This document shows positions 60,994-64,000 of a stretch of DNA of 64,000 bases, in pieces. Positions within the stretch are counted from its first letter, which is position 1. Every line of letters starts with the position of its first letter. The stretch is from an uncultured Prevotella sp. (GTDB lineage Bacteria > Bacteroidota > Bacteroidia > Bacteroidales > Bacteroidaceae), in contig CAJODL010000004.1 in assembly GCA_905233165.1 (NCBI GenBank), positions 333,436 to 397,435 of the forward strand, written 5' to 3'. Made by a program: the position numbers and the translations under genes. The notes under the pieces are model-generated. The model was given only the letters and a program-made list of their open reading frames with translations. It was not told the origin of the DNA and did not search any database.

Positions 60994-61431
60994 ATGGGAG
61001 AAGATAAAAACAATATCATTTTCAACATCTCTGGTGGCAACAACCAGATACTGCCTAACGCAACCAAAGCAGAGCAGCACTTTTATGGTGACCAGTTCGC
61101 CAAGGAAACCCTGCGAAATGGAGCATCCACTGAAGCACCGCTCACTACTGATGAGCGCCGGTTGCTTGTGTATGTAGAAAAGGAGGAGTCGTTGCGCAAC
61201 TATGTAGCCAGCCTTAAAGCCTGCCAGACTGCTGCCGAGGTAGGGCAGTTGGTTGCCACAATGTGCGAGAACGAACCGCGAATTGACGAGACACGTATCG
61301 TTACCAAGGCTTTCATCGAGACCCTGCTTCCCTTTATGACGGGAGTTGAGTCGGGCAAAGGCATTGACAACATTCGCAATTATATCAATAATGCCTGGGC
61401 AGAGCGTAAGCGCGCCATCAGGAATAAATAA
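60994..61431 (+). CDS. Small helical protein sharing an N-terminal motif with the next gene
   Basis: The 145-residue protein carries, at residues 10-32, the motif GGxNQILPNAxKAxQxF followed by a GD pair, also found at the N-terminus of the STAND-like ATPase 13 bp downstream. The rest (45-145) is helical and charged ('LRNYVASLKACQTAAEVGQL'). A shared short motif between a small protein and an adjacent STAND ATPase is the layout of amyloid-type or other homotypic signalling pairs, which suggests adaptor or effector function; this is inference. Confidence 0.7.
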   Translation: MGEDKNNIIFNISGGNNQILPNATKAEQHFYGDQFAKETLRNGASTEAPLTTDERRLLVYVEKEESLRNYVASLKACQTAAEVGQLVATMCENEPRIDETRIVTKAFIETLLPFMTGVESGKGIDNIRNYINNAWAERKRAIRNK

Positions 61432-61444
61432 TAAGGAATATAGT

Positions 61445-64000
61445 ATGCCAGATAATACCATAGACATTAAAGGCGGCAGCAACCAGATACTGCCCAACGC
61501 TGAGAAAGCTAATCAATATTTTATTGGTGACTCTGCTATTATGTTAGCTCAGCAGACTAGTGGTAATGTAGTTGATGGTCAACTTACCGATATGACCAGT
61601 TTCAGTGGCACGTTCCCTGAAAAAGTTGAATATGAGTTGTGGCGTGAAAATCATCAGTCTTTATGTGAAGAATTACTTAAGAAAAACAAAATCATTTGCG
61701 TTACAGGTGAAGAAGGTATCGGAACTACCACATTCCTCTCACAGTTCACTCGTCAGCATCGCGATAATTGTGTAAGCTATTTCTATAATAATTTCGACAT
61801 CATTCGACTCAACTCTGAGTTGATAGAAAACGACATTACTGAGCAACTCTATTGGTACGCCTTTAAAAGCAAATGCCCTCCTAATGTGAAGCACATAATA
61901 GATGTCTATTCAAAGGTGCAAAGAAAACTGAGAATGTCTCAGGAAGGTGTTATGTATTTTGTATTTGACGGATTTGACAAAATCCCTTCAGAACATAAAG
62001 AAAATATTTGCAAACTGATAGAGATTTTACGTTGGGAGAGAGCCCGTTTCATTTTTTCGGGTAAGAAAGAGCAAATAGAAGAATTATTTAAACAAAATAC
62101 TAAGCTCTCCATCTCTGAGGCAACCTTACTAAACTTTAGCGAGGCTGAGACGCGTGAATATTTCAAGCATTCAAATCCGGAACTTGAGAGTGAACAACTT
62201 AATACCCTTTATAAGATATCGAGAGGTAACGCACAACGCATGAGCGACCTTCGTACAAAATATCTGTTAAAAGGACGTGTCGAAGATTTGATGAATGCCA
62301 ATATTGATGCAAAAAGCGACTTGAATAAGGAGGATTATGAACACATCAAGCACGACAGCGACCCTTTAATATTGCCATTGTTTGCACTGTTGGCTTATGC
62401 AGATTTCCAGTTCAATGTGGACTTCGCTGCAAAGGTACTCGAAATACAAACAGACATTATCAGCACATTGATAACCCGCTATAATGACTATATCACTATC
62501 AGCGACAACGGCATCATCAGCCTTTACTCCGAAAGCTTCCGCAAATATCTGTGTGAGCATTTGCATGAATACAAGCGTGACGTTGTGTTAGGCCAAATTC
62601 GTGTTTTAGAGGGTATGAAATTGGGTGGGAACTACGCTTTGGCACTCCCAGCACTTTACAAGTCTGCAGGTTTGAATGAAAACCTAATCAAGTACCTAAG
62701 TGCTGACAATATACAGAGCATTCTTGCTGAAGGTCATTCTCAGGCCGTCCTCAATGTGCAGTGTGGCTTTGGTTATGAGGCTTGTACTGCAATGCCAACA
62801 AAATACCTGTCACACAAGTTTCGCTTTTCCCTCAATAAGGCGTCATCACGTGAGATTGAGCGCAATGAGCTATGGGATCATGAGATATCTGCACTTATAG
62901 CTGTCGGTCAGCATGACAAGGCTTTGGCACTTGCTCAGACCGTCTACCTCTCTGAGGAGCGCCTGAAATGTTTCTTGATTATAGCCAGAAAGCCTCAAGG
63001 ATTGTCTGCTGACGACTATGCTTTGCTGAAAGAGAATATTCGACAATTGGTTGATGAAATACGGTTTGAGGACATCCCTGATAAGTCCATGGAACTTGCA
63101 AAACTGCTTCTTCCCATTGACTACAAGGCTGCAATTGGCATCGTTGATCGTATCAATAAGGCTCATATAGAAGATATCAACACGGATAAGATATTCTCTC
63201 AGTTTTCACTTTTTGAGCCTGCTGATCCTGAGGATGATGATGCACGCCGCGACTTAGCTCGCTCCCATATTCAGGATAGTGGCTTGCGCGAATTTGTCGA
63301 TGCCACAAAGAACCTTTTCAGCAAAGATGATGTTGATACCTTTCTTGATGAACTCAAACATCTGCCTAACTATGCTCAACAACTGCGATTGCTTCGTTAT
63401 TGGCTTCCTACCCACCGCGAGAAAGAAGACATTGGTAAAGCAGTACTTGAGGCTTTACGTCTTATTGTGGCCGACTCAGATACAGAAATGCCAAAAGCTC
63501 GTGAGTTGAATGATATAGCTCGCTTGATGGGTACAATGACAAAAGAGCAGATGGTGGAAGGACTTCGCTACATTAATTCCCTTGGTGACACTATCATGCG
63601 CCCCACCTCTGACTATGCAAATGCCATGATTACTGTTATTGAGGGCTGCCGTGATGTACTACCTGAGAAAAGTCAGGCACTACTCGAAGATCTCTATCTC
63701 TTTATTGACGACCTGAAGGATGATGGCATGTGGCTCACATGCATTGCCAAACTATTGGGACATTTCGACCGTCTTGGCGATGCCACTATGGTGGCTCGTA
63801 CCATCGGTAGCAAGGAGGAACTACGACGAGAGTTGAAGAAAAAGGCTATTCAACTATTCCTCTCTACGGCCTATCATATGAGGGTTGTAGAAGGACCCAT
63901 ATCTGCCCTCGTATGCACGGAGCCAGAACTAATAGATGTATTGATAGCTCAAATTAATACTGCTGAGAGGCGCAGCAGGGCTTATTCACATGCTGCTGAA
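61445..64000 (+). CDS. STAND-like P-loop ATPase with altered Walker A (partial at window end)
   Basis: An ATG at 61445 opens a frame that runs without stop to the last base (852 codons seen). Residues 5-30 carry the GGxNQILPNAxKAxQxF motif. The P-loop is 'VTGEEGIGTTTFLSQF' (86-101), where Thr94 stands in place of the Walker lysine; Walker B is 'YFVFDGFD' (171-178), then a sensor-like 'RARFIFSG' and a winged-helix/helical region. The long C-terminal part is a helical repeat array ('ISALIAVGQHDKALALAQTV'). Such proteins sense phage or stress and signal to an effector. The C-terminus lies outside the window. Confidence 0.8.
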   Translation, partial: MPDNTIDIKGGSNQILPNAEKANQYFIGDSAIMLAQQTSGNVVDGQLTDMTSFSGTFPEKVEYELWRENHQSLCEELLKKNKIICVTGEEGIGTTTFLSQFTRQHRDNCVSYFYNNFDIIRLNSELIENDITEQLYWYAFKSKCPPNVKHIIDVYSKVQRKLRMSQEGVMYFVFDGFDKIPSEHKENICKLIEILRWERARFIFSGKKEQIEELFKQNTKLSISEATLLNFSEAETREYFKHSNPELESEQLNTLYKISRGNAQRMSDLRTKYLLKGRVEDLMNANIDAKSDLNKEDYEHIKHDSDPLILPLFALLAYADFQFNVDFAAKVLEIQTDIISTLITRYNDYITISDNGIISLYSESFRKYLCEHLHEYKRDVVLGQIRVLEGMKLGGNYALALPALYKSAGLNENLIKYLSADNIQSILAEGHSQAVLNVQCGFGYEACTAMPTKYLSHKFRFSLNKASSREIERNELWDHEISALIAVGQHDKALALAQTVYLSEERLKCFLIIARKPQGLSADDYALLKENIRQLVDEIRFEDIPDKSMELAKLLLPIDYKAAIGIVDRINKAHIEDINTDKIFSQFSLFEPADPEDDDARRDLARSHIQDSGLREFVDATKNLFSKDDVDTFLDELKHLPNYAQQLRLLRYWLPTHREKEDIGKAVLEALRLIVADSDTEMPKARELNDIARLMGTMTKEQMVEGLRYINSLGDTIMRPTSDYANAMITVIEGCRDVLPEKSQALLEDLYLFIDDLKDDGMWLTCIAKLLGHFDRLGDATMVARTIGSKEELRRELKKKAIQLFLSTAYHMRVVEGPISALVCTEPELIDVLIAQINTAERRSRAYSHAAE

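Noticed and set aside
1..64000. tRNA or rRNA genes
   Set aside because: No GTTCGA-type T-loop/acceptor combination with a CCA-compatible stem and no rRNA-like conserved block was recognised by eye; a dedicated search could still find one.

Overview
The window looks like a chromosomal segment of a Prevotella-like member of the Bacteroidota. The evidence is the repeated TAnnTTTG promoter hexamers, the lack of Shine-Dalgarno sequences, the lineage-typical proteins (UpxY antiterminator, AddAB-like nuclease pair, DUF1573, PnuT, a smalltalk-like protein, class III ribonucleotide reductase), and many AT-rich intergenic repeats of the 'agtttagagttta' kind. No rRNA, tRNA or CRISPR array was seen.

Layout. 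1-4.1 kb: the end of a superfamily-1 helicase, several small exported proteins of unknown function, and a broken phage antirepressor-like remnant with a duplicated 44-bp block. 4.1-9.1 kb: an exported flavin-reductase-like protein, an exported rhodanese/metallo-beta-lactamase fusion, then a TPP riboswitch driving a TonB receptor and a PnuT-type transporter for thiamine. 9.1-15.5 kb, minus strand: core genes pheS, dnaB, ispE, an HD hydrolase, a flavodiiron protein, a DUF1573 protein and a metallo-hydrolase. 15.6-25.0 kb: AddA/AddB-like recombination nuclease, a large MG2-like exported protein and thiamine pyrophosphokinase. 25.1-32.9 kb: gyrA, two TPR proteins, an MltF-like transglycosylase, an exported nuclease and a nucleosidase. 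33-39.4 kb: aminotransferase, OmpA-like protein, nrdD/nrdG, kdsA and a methylmalonyl-CoA decarboxylase-like enzyme.

From 39.4 kb the character changes to an accessory island. It starts with an UpxY antiterminator and continues with toxin-antitoxin-like pairs, a zeta toxin, a REP-associated transposase with its REP-like repeats, and a DUF3791/DUF3990 trio. Next comes a five-gene operon (46.1-50.0 kb) that fits type II Thoeris: a two-TM plus macro-domain effector with three different TIR genes. Then come a small protein/SecB-like chaperone/ART-like protein trio, a KAP NTPase, and a pair of polysaccharide-precursor genes.

The last 6 kb hold an amidase, a smalltalk-like protein, and a GxxExxY nuclease-fold gene enclosed between two diverged copies of a hairpin-rich element whose stems show compensatory changes. 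They end with a small protein next to a STAND-like ATPase; the two share an N-terminal motif, and the ATPase lacks the Walker A lysine. The most promising leads for undescribed biology are the enclosed GxxExxY locus, the shared-motif STAND pair, the SecB-like/ART-like trio, and the three-TIR Thoeris operon.
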